Source: JAFCUW01 sp049898325
GTDB taxonomy: Bacteria; Pseudomonadota; Gammaproteobacteria; Burkholderiales; Burkholderiaceae_D
Reading direction: 5' to 3'
Length of the DNA stretch: 64,000 nucleotides
Assembly: GCF_049898325.1 (NCBI RefSeq)
Contig: NZ_JAFCXL010000005.1
Coordinates: 124,001-188,000, forward strand
The translations under genes and the position numbers were made by a program. A model generated the notes under the pieces. That model ran no database searches and was not told the origin of the DNA. It saw nothing but the letters and a program-made list of their open reading frames with translations. Positions 24,522 to 33,118 of this stretch are shown in pieces. Within the stretch, counting starts at the first letter, position 1, and each line of letters starts with the position of its first letter.

Positions 24522-25905
24522 ATGCTTCTTTCAAGGGGGAAGGATCCAGGCGCACCTGGCGTCCGGGGTGGGATTCGGGCAGGCGGGGGCCGGCGCCCAG
24601 CAATTGTTCGCGCAGGGTGCCGTCGCGGTAGACGCTGCGGTAGCGGCCGCGCTGTTGCAGTTCCGGCACGATCAGTTCGACGACGTCGCGCATCGATTCA
24701 TGGGCGACGGCAAAGGCCAGGTTGAAGCCGTCGATGCCGGTCTCGTCGAGCCACGCTTCGAGCTGGTCGGCCACTTGCGCCGGGTCGCCCACGATGACGG
24801 GGCCACGCCCGCCCAGGCCGATGAACCTGGCCGCTTCGCGCACCGTCCAGCGGCGCGTGGGATCGGCCGCGCTCAGCGAAGCGAGCGCCGAGCGGCCGGC
24901 CTCGGTGTCGATGTAGTCGATGGTGGTGTCGAGCGCCTGGCTGCCGAAGTCGACCCCGGTCCAGCCCGACAGCAGGGCCAGCGCCGCGTCGATATCGATG
25001 TGGCTTTCGTACTCGGCCAGCCGGGCGCGCGCCGCCGCCGCCGTGGGGCCGGTGACGATCAGCGCTTGCGCGTACACCAGCAGGGCGTCGCCGTCGCGCC
25101 CGGCCGCGGTGGTGGCGGCGCGCGCCTGCTCGACGTAGCGGCGCACCACGGTCTTGCTGGGGCCACTGACGAAGCTCGCCTCGGCGTGGCGGGCGGCGAA
25201 GGCGATCCCGCGCGGCGAGGCGCCGGCCTGGTACAGCAAGGGCGTGCGCTGTGGCGACGGCTCGCACAGGTGAATGCCGGGCACCTTGTAGTGGCGCCCC
25301 GCGTGGTTGATGGGGTGGACCCGGGCCGGATCGGTGTACAGGCCACTGGCCTTGTCGCGCACGACGGCATCGTCGTCCCAGCTTTTTTCCCACAGCTTGT
25401 AGACCACCTCGAGATATTCGTCGGCCAGGTCGTAGCGCGCATCGTGGCCCAGCTGGCGATCGAGGCCCAGGTTGCGGGCGGCGCTGTCGAGGTAGCCGGT
25501 GACGATGTTCCAGCCGATGCGCCCGCCGCTGAGGTGATCGAGCGTGGAGATGCGGCGGGCGAAGGTGTAGGGGTGCTCGTAGGTGAGCGCGGCGGTCACC
25601 CCGAAGCCCAGGTGCTTCGTCGCGTGCGCCATCACCGGCACCAGCGCCAGCGGGTCGTTCAGCGGCACCTGCACGCCGTGCCGCAGGGCGGCATCGTGGC
25701 TGCCCTGGTAGACGTCGTAGACGCCCAGCACGTCGGCCAGGAACACGGCGTCGAAACCACCCGCTTCGAGCAGCTGCGCCAGTTCCACCCAGTGGGCCGG
25801 GTCGGTGTAGCGGTGGCTGGTGTCGCGCGGGTGCGTCCACAGCCCCGGCGACTGGTGGCCGACGGTGTTCATCTGGAAGGCGTTGAAGCGGATGGGTTTA
25901 CTCAT
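24511..25905 (-). CDS. LLM-class flavin-dependent monooxygenase (NtaA/SnaA/DszA type)
   Basis: This 464-residue protein belongs to the bacterial luciferase-like family, long (NtaA/SnaA/DszA/SfnG-related) branch. Diagnostic segments are HWVELAQLLEAGGFDAVFLADV, TLDHLSGGRIGWNIVTGYLDSAARNLG (the NtaA-type insertion), PLLYQAGASPRG and IVGDPAQVADQLEAWLDETGIDGF. Such enzymes use reduced FMN and oxygen to cleave C-S or C-N bonds, for example sulfones to sulfinates. Its place in a sulfur uptake operon points to an organosulfur substrate. The reduced flavin is probably supplied by the SsuE-like reductase encoded divergently. Confidence 0.88.
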   Translation of the reverse strand: MSKPIRFNAFQMNTVGHQSPGLWTHPRDTSHRYTDPAHWVELAQLLEAGGFDAVFLADVLGVYDVYQGSHDAALRHGVQVPLNDPLALVPVMAHATKHLGFGVTAALTYEHPYTFARRISTLDHLSGGRIGWNIVTGYLDSAARNLGLDRQLGHDARYDLADEYLEVVYKLWEKSWDDDAVVRDKASGLYTDPARVHPINHAGRHYKVPGIHLCEPSPQRTPLLYQAGASPRGIAFAARHAEASFVSGPSKTVVRRYVEQARAATTAAGRDGDALLVYAQALIVTGPTAAAARARLAEYESHIDIDAALALLSGWTGVDFGSQALDTTIDYIDTEAGRSALASLSAADPTRRWTVREAARFIGLGGRGPVIVGDPAQVADQLEAWLDETGIDGFNLAFAVAHESMRDVVELIVPELQQRGRYRSVYRDGTLREQLLGAGPRLPESHPGRQVRLDPSPLKEAYAA

Positions 25906-26720
25906 TTTGGGCTCAGGGCCAGCTGGTAGTCCGGCTTGGAATAACCGGCGAAGTACTTGTTGGTGATGTCGAGGAACTCGCGCGAACGGTAGGCCGCGGC
26001 GATGTCGCGGGCGAACTGCTTGTCCTTGTCGGCCGTGCGCACCGCCACCCGGTTGATGTAGTTGGGCGAGATTTTTTCCGCCGCCAGCGCGTCGGTCAGC
26101 TTCAGGCCCGAGGCCAGCGCGTAATTGCCGTTGACGAAAGCGAAGTCGGCGTCGTCGAGCGCGCGCGGCAGCTGGGCCGCTTCGAGCGGCAGCAGTTTGA
26201 TTTGACGCAGGTTGACGGCGATGTCCTTCTCGGAAGCGCGCACGGGATCGAAATTCTCGCGCAGCTTGATCCAGCCCAGCTGGTCGAGCAGCACCAGCGC
26301 GCGCGCCTGGTTGGTGGGGTCGTTCGGCAGCGCCACCGTGCTGCCTGCCTTGACCTCGGTGAGGGCGCGGTGCTTGCGGCTGTAGATGGCGATGGGCGCG
26401 GTGGGAATCGTCACCAGGTCCGTCAGCGCCAGCTTGTGCTCGAGGGCGAACTTGTTGAGGTAGACGATGTGCTGGAACACGTTGGCGTCGAGCGCCCCTT
26501 CGGCCAGCGCGAAGTTAGGCTGGATGTAGTCGTTGAACTCGATCAGCTTGACCTTGTAACCCTGTTTTTCCAGGATCGGCTTGATGCCCAGCTTGATCTG
26601 GTCGGCGTACGGACCGGCGCTGGTGCCGATGACGATTTCCTTCGGGTCCTTGGCCAGCGCATTGAAGGACAGGGCCAGGCCGAGGGCGAGGGAGAGGACG
26701 GTGCGGCGACGGATGCTCAT
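25902..26720 (-). CDS. MetQ/NlpA-family substrate-binding protein
   Basis: This 272-residue protein has a signal peptide (residues 1-23, ending NALA) but no lipobox cysteine, unlike many MetQ lipoproteins. The mature domain follows the NlpA/MetQ pattern: VIGTSAGPYADQIK, LIEFNDYIQPNFALAEGALDANVFQHIVYL, VALPNDPTNQARAL and FVNGNYAL. Family members bind methionine and its analogues. Linkage to flavin monooxygenases suggests uptake of a methionine-like or small organosulfur compound. It overlaps the downstream monooxygenase by 4 nt and lies after the matching permease and ATPase. Confidence 0.9.
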   Translation of the reverse strand: MSIRRRTVLSLALGLALSFNALAKDPKEIVIGTSAGPYADQIKLGIKPILEKQGYKVKLIEFNDYIQPNFALAEGALDANVFQHIVYLNKFALEHKLALTDLVTIPTAPIAIYSRKHRALTEVKAGSTVALPNDPTNQARALVLLDQLGWIKLRENFDPVRASEKDIAVNLRQIKLLPLEAAQLPRALDDADFAFVNGNYALASGLKLTDALAAEKISPNYINRVAVRTADKDKQFARDIAAAYRSREFLDITNKYFAGYSKPDYQLALSPK

Positions 26721-26757
26721 GGGGGCTTTCGTGAGATAAAAAATGGGGCCGAAAAAT

Positions 26758-27420
26758 TCAGCGCTGGTCGATCCGGCGGGCGATGCGGGTGCCGGTGAAC
26801 TGGATCAGCTGCACCAGCGCGATCAGCACGGCGACGGTGAGGACCATGACGTCCGTTTCAAAACGGTAGTAGCCGTAGCGGATCGCCAGGTCGCCGATGC
26901 CGCCGCCGCCGACCACGCCGGCCACCGCCGAATACGACAGGAAGCTGATCGACAGCACCGTCAGCGCCAGCACCAGGCCTGCGCGCGCTTCCACCAGCAG
27001 CACGCGCAGCACGATCTGCAGCTCCGAGGCGCCCATCGCATGGGCCGCTTCGATGACGCCGCGTGGCACGTCTTTCAGGTTCTGTTCGACCAGCCGGGCG
27101 AAGTAGGCGATCGCCGCGATCGACAGGGACACGCTGGCCGCCAGCGGGCCGATCGAGGTGCCGACCAGCCAGCGCGTGAACGGCACCAGCGCGACGAGCA
27201 GGATGATGAAGGGGAACGAGCGCACCGTGTTGACGAGCCAGCCGACCAGCAGCGCGGCCGGGCGGCTTTGCAGCGACTGGCCGTCCGCGATCAGAAACAA
27301 CAGCACGCCCAGCGGGCCGCCCAGCAGCACCGCCGCCAGCAGGCCGATGCCCAGCATCGTCATGGTCTGGCCCAGTGCGACCCACAGTTCGGGCAGGATG
27401 GCGATGGCATGCTCAAGCAT
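26758..27420 (-). CDS. MetI-like ABC transporter permease
   Basis: This 220-residue protein has five predicted helices and the conserved MetI binding loop APVGVIEAAHAMGASELQIVLRVL-like sequence (EAAHAMGASE at about residues 128-137). The ending GGGGIGDLAIRYGYYRFE is typical of MetI. The ATG at 27420 (MLEHAIAILPELW) is preferred to an upstream frame opening because it gives the normal MetI length; it overlaps the ATPase gene by 8 nt. It forms an importer with the adjacent ATPase and MetQ-like protein. Confidence 0.9.
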   Translation of the reverse strand: MLEHAIAILPELWVALGQTMTMLGIGLLAAVLLGGPLGVLLFLIADGQSLQSRPAALLVGWLVNTVRSFPFIILLVALVPFTRWLVGTSIGPLAASVSLSIAAIAYFARLVEQNLKDVPRGVIEAAHAMGASELQIVLRVLLVEARAGLVLALTVLSISFLSYSAVAGVVGGGGIGDLAIRYGYYRFETDVMVLTVAVLIALVQLIQFTGTRIARRIDQR

Positions 27421-28222
27421 GGGCGCGCTCCCGCCAGGAGGAAAGCTGCGCGCCGCGGGCAGGCCCGCACAGGCTGGCCAGTTCGCGCCCCAAGGCCGTC
27501 TTGCGCACGCTGGCATGGTCGCTCAGGGCAAACTGCTCGGCGACGGCGCCGTCCTCGATCACGGCGACGCGGTCGCAGATCGCCGCCAGCACCGACAGCT
27601 CGTGGCTGACGATGACGATGGTCACGCCCAACTGGCGGTTGATGTCGCGCAGGGTGTCGAGCAGTGCGCGCGTGGTGTCCGGGTCGAGCGCGGAGGTGGG
27701 CTCGTCGCACAGCAGCACGGCTGGCCGGCTGGCCAGCGCGCGGGCGATCGCCACGCGCTGCTTCTGGCCGCCCGACAGCTGCGCCGGATAGCTGTGCGCC
27801 TTCTCGAGCAGGCCCACCAGTTCCAGGCATTCGTAGGCGCGCGCGGTGACGACGGTGTCGGCCGCCGCGTGGATGCGCAGGGGGAAGGCGACGTTGTCGA
27901 ACACGGTGGCGTTCTGCAGCAAATTAAACTGCTGAAAAATCATGCCGATGTTCTGGCGCGCCTTGCGCAAGTCGCGCTTGCCCAGCGCCGTCAGCTCGCG
28001 CCCATCGACGGTGACGGTGCCGCGGTCGGGGCGCTCGAGCAGGTTGATCAGGCGCAGCAGGGTCGATTTGCCGGCGCCGCTCTTGCCGATCAGGCCGAAC
28101 ACTTCGCCTTGATCGACCGTGAAAGAGGCGTCGCGCACGGCGTCGAAGCGGCCCCCGCGCGGCAGATCGAACGATTTGCTGGCGTGGGCGACGTGGATCA
28201 GGGGGGGAGTCGTGGTGGCCAT
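27413..28222 (-). CDS. MetN-like ABC transporter ATPase, short form
   Basis: This 269-residue ATPase has Walker A GKSGAGKST, the signature LSGGQKQRV and Walker B VLLCDEPTSALD, with the switch His in VSHELSV. It matches MetN over the nucleotide-binding domain, but the C-terminal NIL/ACT methionine-sensing domain of canonical MetN (about 340 residues) is missing. Feedback inhibition by methionine is therefore unlikely. It starts 1 nt after the flavoprotein gene and overlaps the permease by 8 nt. Confidence 0.9.
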   Translation of the reverse strand: MATTTPPLIHVAHASKSFDLPRGGRFDAVRDASFTVDQGEVFGLIGKSGAGKSTLLRLINLLERPDRGTVTVDGRELTALGKRDLRKARQNIGMIFQQFNLLQNATVFDNVAFPLRIHAAADTVVTARAYECLELVGLLEKAHSYPAQLSGGQKQRVAIARALASRPAVLLCDEPTSALDPDTTRALLDTLRDINRQLGVTIVIVSHELSVLAAICDRVAVIEDGAVAEQFALSDHASVRKTALGRELASLCGPARGAQLSSWRERAHA

Positions 28223-28223
28223 A

Positions 28224-29447
28224 TCAGGAGTACGCGGTCGGTTCCGGCAAGGCGCCGTCGAGCGCGTAGCGGCCCAGATCGCGGATCTTGTAATCGATCG
28301 GGTCGTGCAGCGTGTGCACGCGCACGTTGCGCCAGTAGCGGTCGAAGCCGTACTGGGCCGAGGTGCTGCGCGCGCCCGTCAGTTCGAACATCTGGCTGCT
28401 GATCTCGAGGCCGGCCTGGTGCGACAAGGCCTTCGCTTCGGCCACGGCGATGGCCACGGCGCCGCGCTCGTCGCGGCTCAGGCTGGCGCCGCGCTGAAAG
28501 GCCCGTTCGATCAGCACGGCGGCGTGGTCGGTGGCCAGTTCGGCTGGCCGCAGCAGCAGCCACAATTTGCCGTAGCGGTGCTGCACCAGCGGATCGTCCT
28601 GCGCCTTGTCGACCTTGGCGGCGAACCAGGGGCGCGTCTGCTCGCGCGTGTAGGTGCGGGCTGCCTCGAAGGCGCCCTGGCCGATGCCCAGGTACAGATT
28701 GGCCATGATCAGCTGCGCCACCTGCGAGCGCAGGCTCGCCTGCGCCGTCGGCGCCTGGCCCGGTGCCTGCAGCACCAGGTCGGCCGGCAGGTGCACGCGC
28801 TCGAAGCGGACATTGCCGCTGTCGGTCTGGCGCTGGCCGAACGCGTCCCAGTCCGCCTGCACGGTAATGCCCGCCTGCGTCGCCGGCAGCACGGCGATCA
28901 GCGCACCGTCCACGCTGTGGTCCCACGCCGACAGGGTCAGCCAGTCGGCGCCCACCGAACCGGAGCAAAAGCTCTTGATGCCGTCGAGGATAAAACCGTC
29001 GTCGCTGGCGGTGGCGATGGTGCGCTTGTCGAGGGGATTCAAGGCATTGCCCCAGAACAGGCGCTCGCGCACGGTGGCGGTGAGCAGGCGGTGCCGCTGG
29101 TCGGCATTGCCGTACAGGGTCAGGCCGGCCAGCTGCAGGTGGTGGAAGGCGTAGACATGGGCCAGCGCGCTGTCCGCTTGCGCCAGGATGCGGATGGTGG
29201 CGTAGACGGTCGGCCAGTCGGCGCCGGCGCCGCCGAATTCGGCCGGCACCGACAAGGCCAGCAGGCCGGACTGGCGGATCCATTCACGCTCGACGGCGGC
29301 ATGGCCGCCCGTGCGGTCGCGTTCGAGCGCCGTGGTGGCAAGGCGCGCCGCCAGGGTGCGGGCAATGCCGATCGGGTCGTCTGGTTGCAGGTGAAGCAGC
29401 GTGGCAGGCATAAAAGAGTGCACTCGTAAAGGTTCGGTGACGTTCAT
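28224..29447 (-). CDS. Acyl-CoA-dehydrogenase-fold flavoprotein (SfnB/DszC-like)
   Basis: This 407-residue protein has the acyl-CoA dehydrogenase fold but belongs to the SfnB/DszC-like branch. Visible elements are LLALSVPAEFGGAGADW, WGNALNPLDKRTIATASDDGFILDG and GARSTSAQYGFDRYWRNVRVHTLHDP. The family oxygenates organosulfur compounds with reduced flavin (DszC) or takes part in sulfone metabolism (SfnB). No acyl-CoA catalytic Glu is evident in the usual context. The start at 29447 (MNVTEPLRV) is chosen over an upstream opening because the latter would overlap the divergent regulatory palindrome. It is the first gene of the minus-strand sulfur operon. Confidence 0.85.
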   Translation of the reverse strand: MNVTEPLRVHSFMPATLLHLQPDDPIGIARTLAARLATTALERDRTGGHAAVEREWIRQSGLLALSVPAEFGGAGADWPTVYATIRILAQADSALAHVYAFHHLQLAGLTLYGNADQRHRLLTATVRERLFWGNALNPLDKRTIATASDDGFILDGIKSFCSGSVGADWLTLSAWDHSVDGALIAVLPATQAGITVQADWDAFGQRQTDSGNVRFERVHLPADLVLQAPGQAPTAQASLRSQVAQLIMANLYLGIGQGAFEAARTYTREQTRPWFAAKVDKAQDDPLVQHRYGKLWLLLRPAELATDHAAVLIERAFQRGASLSRDERGAVAIAVAEAKALSHQAGLEISSQMFELTGARSTSAQYGFDRYWRNVRVHTLHDPIDYKIRDLGRYALDGALPEPTAYS

Positions 29448-29487
29448 CGTGCCTTGCGCGCTGCGCGCTGGGAACGAAGATATCCAT

Positions 29488-29533
29488 GCTTCGATATGCG
29501 GAAAACACGCGAACGAAATTCGCATATCGAAGC
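29488..29533. promoter_or_regulatory. 13-bp perfect inverted repeat between the divergent sulfur operons
   Basis: GCTTCGATATGCG (29488-29500) and CGCATATCGAAGC (29521-29533) are a perfect inverted repeat with a 20-nt spacer, giving about three helical turns between arm centres. The spacer holds a smaller dyad, GCGAA/TTCGC. It lies in the 159-nt gap between the divergent operons. It may be the binding site of a regulator shared by both; no regulator gene is adjacent. A cruciform is the alternative. Confidence 0.7.
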
Positions 29534-29606
29534 GCGAAACCATTCGTTCGCCTTTCGCCCGCTGGTCTATAGCCTGTGCAGACCATCAACCTGCACTGGA
29601 ATTACC

Positions 29607-30182
29607 ATGAGCGTTCTTTTGATCAGCGGCAGCCCGTCGCCCACCTCCAGCGGTGCCCGCCTGCTGTACCACATCGGTGAACGGCTGGCCTCGCATGGCC
29701 ATCACTGCAGCCGCCTGCTGGTGCGCGACCTGCCGGCCGAAGCGCTGTTGCATGCGAATTTCAGCGACCCCGCCATCGTCCGCGCGCTGGCCCAGGTCGC
29801 CGCCGCCGACGCCGTGGTGATCGCCACCCCCGTCTACAAGGCCGCCTATTCCGGCATTCTCAAGACGTTTCTCGACCTGCTGCCGCAAGAGGGCCTGGAC
29901 GGCAAGCTGGTGCTGCCCGTCGCCACCGGCGGCAGCCAGTCGCACATGCTGGCGCTTGACTACGCGCTGCGGCCCGTGCTCGCTGCGCTGAACGCGCGCT
30001 TCATCCTGCCCAGTATTTATTCCACCTCGGACCAGCTGCACTGGCACGTCGAGCAGGGCCTGTCGCTCGATCCGGCGATCGCCCCCCGCGTGGCGCGCGG
30101 CGTCGAGCAGCTCTCGTCGGAACTGTTCGCGCTGGCGCTGCGCAGCCCCGCCATCCCCCTCAACCAAACGGCCCTGGCCTGA
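29607..30182 (+). CDS. ssuE: NADPH-dependent FMN reductase SsuE/MsuE
   Basis: This 191-residue flavodoxin-like reductase has the SsuE pattern: ISGSPSPTSSGARLL at residues 6-20, VVIATPVYKAAYSGILKTFLDLL and LPVATGGSQSHMLALDYALRPVL. It reduces FMN with NAD(P)H for the two-component monooxygenase SsuD. The start at 29607 is chosen because MSVLLISGSP matches the family; the frame upstream is open but passes through the palindrome. It begins the ssuE-ssuA-ssuD-ssuC-ssuB operon. It could also feed the DszA-like and DszC-like proteins encoded divergently. Confidence 0.93.
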   Translation: MSVLLISGSPSPTSSGARLLYHIGERLASHGHHCSRLLVRDLPAEALLHANFSDPAIVRALAQVAAADAVVIATPVYKAAYSGILKTFLDLLPQEGLDGKLVLPVATGGSQSHMLALDYALRPVLAALNARFILPSIYSTSDQLHWHVEQGLSLDPAIAPRVARGVEQLSSELFALALRSPAIPLNQTALA

Positions 30183-30194
30183 TCGAAAGCGACC

Positions 30195-31172
30195 ATGACA
30201 CATCCAACCCAAGCACAACGCGCGGCCCGTCGACAGGCGCTGGCGATGATGGGCGCGGCCGTGTTGGCCGGCGCGCTGCCGGCCACGCTCGCGCGCGCCG
30301 CCACGGCCACGCGCGAAGTGCGCATCGGCTTTCAGAAGTACGGCACGCTGACCCTGCTCAAGGGCCGCGGCACGCTCGAGCCGCGCCTGGCCGAGAAGGG
30401 CATCACCGTCAAGTGGACGGAGTTTCCCGCCGGCCCCGTGCTGCTCGAGGGCCTCAATGTGGGCAGCATCGACTTCGGCACCGTCGGCGAGGCGCCGCCC
30501 ATCTTTGCCCAGGCCGCCGGCGCCAACCTGGTCTACGTGGGCCACGAGCCGCCGTCGCCCGCGTCCGAGGCGATCGTGGTGCCGAAAGGCTCGCCCCTGC
30601 GCACGCTGGCCGACCTGCGCGGCAAGAAGGTCGCGCTCAACAAGGGCTCGAACGTGCACTACCTGCTTGTCAAGGCGCTGGAAAAGGCCGGCATCGCCTA
30701 CGCCGACATCCAGCCCGTATTCCTGCCGCCGGCCGACGCCCGCGCCGCCTTCGAGCGGGGCGCCGTCGATGCCTGGGCGATCTGGGACCCGTTCCTGGCC
30801 GCCGCCGAGCACCAGTTGGGTGCGCGCGTGCTGGCCGATGGCAGCGGCCTGGTGGCCAACCACCAGTTCTACCTGGCGGCGCGCCCGTATGCGGAAAAAA
30901 ATGCCGACATCGTCGCCATCGTGCTCGAGGAAGTGGCCAAGGTCGATGACTGGGGGCGCCAGCACCTGGCCGAGGTGGCGGCCATCCTGGCGCGCCAGAC
31001 GGGCCTGGAACCGGCCGTGCTGGAACTGGCGGCCAAGCGCTATTCCTATGGCGTCAAGCCGGTCTCGGCGGCGGTGATCGCCGAGCAGCAGAAAATCGCC
31101 GACACCTTCCTCAACCTGAAACTCATTCCCGCCGCCATCGTCGTCAAACACGCCCAGCTGGCCGCGCGCTAG
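30195..31172 (+). CDS. ssuA: Sulfonate ABC transporter substrate-binding protein SsuA
   Basis: This 325-residue protein has a signal peptide (about residues 1-35, ending ARAA). The periplasmic binding fold follows the SsuA pattern: VRIGFQKYGTLTLLKGRGTLE, LEGLNVGSIDFGTVGEAPPIFAQAAG and GKKVALNKGSNVHYLLVKALEKAG. It binds alkanesulfonates such as taurine or longer chain sulfonates. It lies 12 nt after ssuE and 12 nt before ssuD. It is clearly distinct from the SsuA-like protein at 23541-24521, so two sulfonate-type binding proteins are encoded in this island. Confidence 0.93.
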   Translation: MTHPTQAQRAARRQALAMMGAAVLAGALPATLARAATATREVRIGFQKYGTLTLLKGRGTLEPRLAEKGITVKWTEFPAGPVLLEGLNVGSIDFGTVGEAPPIFAQAAGANLVYVGHEPPSPASEAIVVPKGSPLRTLADLRGKKVALNKGSNVHYLLVKALEKAGIAYADIQPVFLPPADARAAFERGAVDAWAIWDPFLAAAEHQLGARVLADGSGLVANHQFYLAARPYAEKNADIVAIVLEEVAKVDDWGRQHLAEVAAILARQTGLEPAVLELAAKRYSYGVKPVSAAVIAEQQKIADTFLNLKLIPAAIVVKHAQLAAR

Positions 31173-31184
31173 AAAGCCATTGCC

Positions 31185-32342
31185 ATGTCATCGACTCCCC
31201 TGAACATCTTCTGGTTCATTCCCACCCACGGCGACAGCCGTTATCTCGGCACCACCAAGGGCGCGCGCACGGTTGACGGCGACTATCTCAAGCAGGTGGC
31301 GGTGGCCGCCGACACGCTCGGCTACGACGGCGTGCTGCTGCCCACGGGGCGCTCCTGCGAGGACGCCTGGGTGGTCGCGTCGAGCCTGATCGCCGTGACC
31401 CACAAGCTCAAGTTCCTGGTAGCGATCAGGCCGGGGCTGTCCAGTCCCGGCCTGGCCGTGCGCATGGCCTCGACGTTCGACCGCATCTCCAACGGCCGCC
31501 TGCTGATCAATGTCGTCACCGGCGGCGACCAGGGCGAACTGGAAGCGGACGGGGTGTTCGCCGACCACGCCAGGCGCTACGAAATTTCCGACGAATTCAT
31601 CCGCATCTGGCGCGCCAGCATGGCCGGGGAAGGGGGCGCCGCCGGCTACAATTTCGACGGCAAGCACCTGCAGGTCAAGGGCGCCAAGACCTTGTATCCG
31701 CCCGTGCAAAAACCGTATCCGCCCCTGTACTTTGGCGGTTCGTCCGAGCCGGCGCACGAACTGGCGGCCGAGCAGATGGACACCTACCTGACCTGGGGCG
31801 AACCGCCGGCGGCGGTGGCCGAAAAGCTCAACGACATCCGCGCCCGCGCCGCCAGGCACGGCCGCACGCTCAAATTCGGCATCCGCCTGCATGTCATCGT
31901 GCGCGAGACCAACGAGGCCGCGTGGCGCGCCGCCGATGAACTGATCAGCCACCTCGACGACGACATCATCGCCAACGCCCAGAAATCGTTCGCCAAGATG
32001 GATTCGGTGGGCCAGCAGCGCATGGCGGCCCTGCATGGCGGGCGCCGCGACAAGCTGGAGGTGTCGCCCAACCTGTGGGCCGGCGTCGGCCTGGTGCGCG
32101 GCGGCGCCGGTACGGCGCTGGTGGGCGACGCGGAAACGGTGACGGCACGCCTGCGCGAGTACGCCGACCTGGGCATCGACACCTTTATCTTGTCCGGTTA
32201 CCCGCACCTGGAAGAAGCTTACCGTTTCGCCGAGCTGGTATTTCCCCTGCTGGGCAAGGGCAAGGCGGCCGGCGAGCAGTCGCTCACGGGACCGTTCGGC
32301 GAAATGATGGCCAGCGATATCGTGCCGAAAAGGGCGGCCTGA
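31185..32342 (+). CDS. ssuD: FMNH2-dependent alkanesulfonate monooxygenase SsuD
   Basis: This 385-residue luciferase-fold enzyme desulfonates alkanesulfonates to aldehyde and sulfite using reduced FMN and oxygen. It has the SsuD N-terminus NIFWFIPTHGDSRYLGTTKG, LLPTGRSCEDAW with the active-site Cys, LLINVVTGGDQGE, and the flexible-loop region GLVRGGAGTALVGD. The length matches SsuD of other proteobacteria (about 380 residues). It lies between ssuA and ssuC, 1 nt from ssuC, as in the E. coli ssuEADCB order. Expression is expected under sulfate starvation. Confidence 0.95.
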   Translation: MSSTPLNIFWFIPTHGDSRYLGTTKGARTVDGDYLKQVAVAADTLGYDGVLLPTGRSCEDAWVVASSLIAVTHKLKFLVAIRPGLSSPGLAVRMASTFDRISNGRLLINVVTGGDQGELEADGVFADHARRYEISDEFIRIWRASMAGEGGAAGYNFDGKHLQVKGAKTLYPPVQKPYPPLYFGGSSEPAHELAAEQMDTYLTWGEPPAAVAEKLNDIRARAARHGRTLKFGIRLHVIVRETNEAAWRAADELISHLDDDIIANAQKSFAKMDSVGQQRMAALHGGRRDKLEVSPNLWAGVGLVRGGAGTALVGDAETVTARLREYADLGIDTFILSGYPHLEEAYRFAELVFPLLGKGKAAGEQSLTGPFGEMMASDIVPKRAA

Positions 32343-32343
32343 G

Positions 32344-33111
32344 ATGCAGCGCGGGTCGTGGGGTGAGCGGCTGGCCCCCTGGGCCTTGCCGCTGGCGCTG
32401 ATCCTGGGCTGGGAAGTGGCGGCGCGCGCCGGCTGGCTGTCGAGCCGCATCCTGCCCGAGCCGCTGGCGGTGGCGCGCGCGTTCTGGCAGCTGACCGTCT
32501 CGGGCGAACTGCTGCTGCACTTGCGCACCAGCCTGTGGCGCGCGCTGTCGGGCTTTGCCATAGGCGCCGGCCTGGGCCTGGCGCTGGGCCTGTTGACGGG
32601 CAGCGTCAAGCGCGCCGAAACGCTGCTCGACACCACCTTGCAAATGGTGCGCAACATCCCCGCGCTGGCCCTGATCCCGCTGGTGATCCTGTGGTTCGGC
32701 ATCGACGAGACGGCCAAGCTGTTCCTGCTGGCGGTGGGCGTGTTCTTCCCCGTCTACCTCAATACCTTTCACGGCATCCGCTCGGCCGACCAGTCGCTCA
32801 TTGAAATGGCGCGCAGCTACGGCGTGCGCGGCTGGCCGCTGTACCGCGACGTGATCCTGCCGGCGGCGCTGCCGTCGATCCTGGTGGGGGTGCGTTTTTC
32901 GCTGGGCCTGGTGTGGGTGCTGCTGATCGTCGCCGAGACCATCTCGGCGCAGGCCGGCATCGGCTACATGACCATGAACGCGCGCGAATTCCTGCAAACG
33001 GACGTCGTGCTGGTGGGGATCATGCTGTACGCCCTGCTGGGCAAGGGCGCCGACGTGCTGGCCCGCGCGCTCGAGCGGCGCTGCCTGCGCTGGAACCCTG
33101 CTTACCTGTGA
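32344..33111 (+). CDS. ssuC: Sulfonate ABC transporter permease SsuC
   Basis: This 255-residue inner-membrane protein has six predicted helices and the SsuC pattern: the EAA-type loop SLIEMARSYGVRGWPLYRDVILPAALPSILV and GIGYMTMNAREFLQTDVVLVGIMLYALLGKGADVLARALERR. The C-terminal part is complete, unlike its counterpart at 22706-23536, which makes it a useful reference for what that gene lost. It starts 1 nt after ssuD and is followed by ssuB after 7 nt. Confidence 0.94.
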   Translation: MQRGSWGERLAPWALPLALILGWEVAARAGWLSSRILPEPLAVARAFWQLTVSGELLLHLRTSLWRALSGFAIGAGLGLALGLLTGSVKRAETLLDTTLQMVRNIPALALIPLVILWFGIDETAKLFLLAVGVFFPVYLNTFHGIRSADQSLIEMARSYGVRGWPLYRDVILPAALPSILVGVRFSLGLVWVLLIVAETISAQAGIGYMTMNAREFLQTDVVLVGIMLYALLGKGADVLARALERRCLRWNPAYL

Positions 33112-33118
33112 GAGAACC

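Noticed and set aside
24511..25905. Identification of the LLM oxygenase and the DszC-like protein as a dibenzothiophene Dsz pathway
   Set aside because: Similarity is only at family level; no DszB is present and the context fits general sulfur scavenging.
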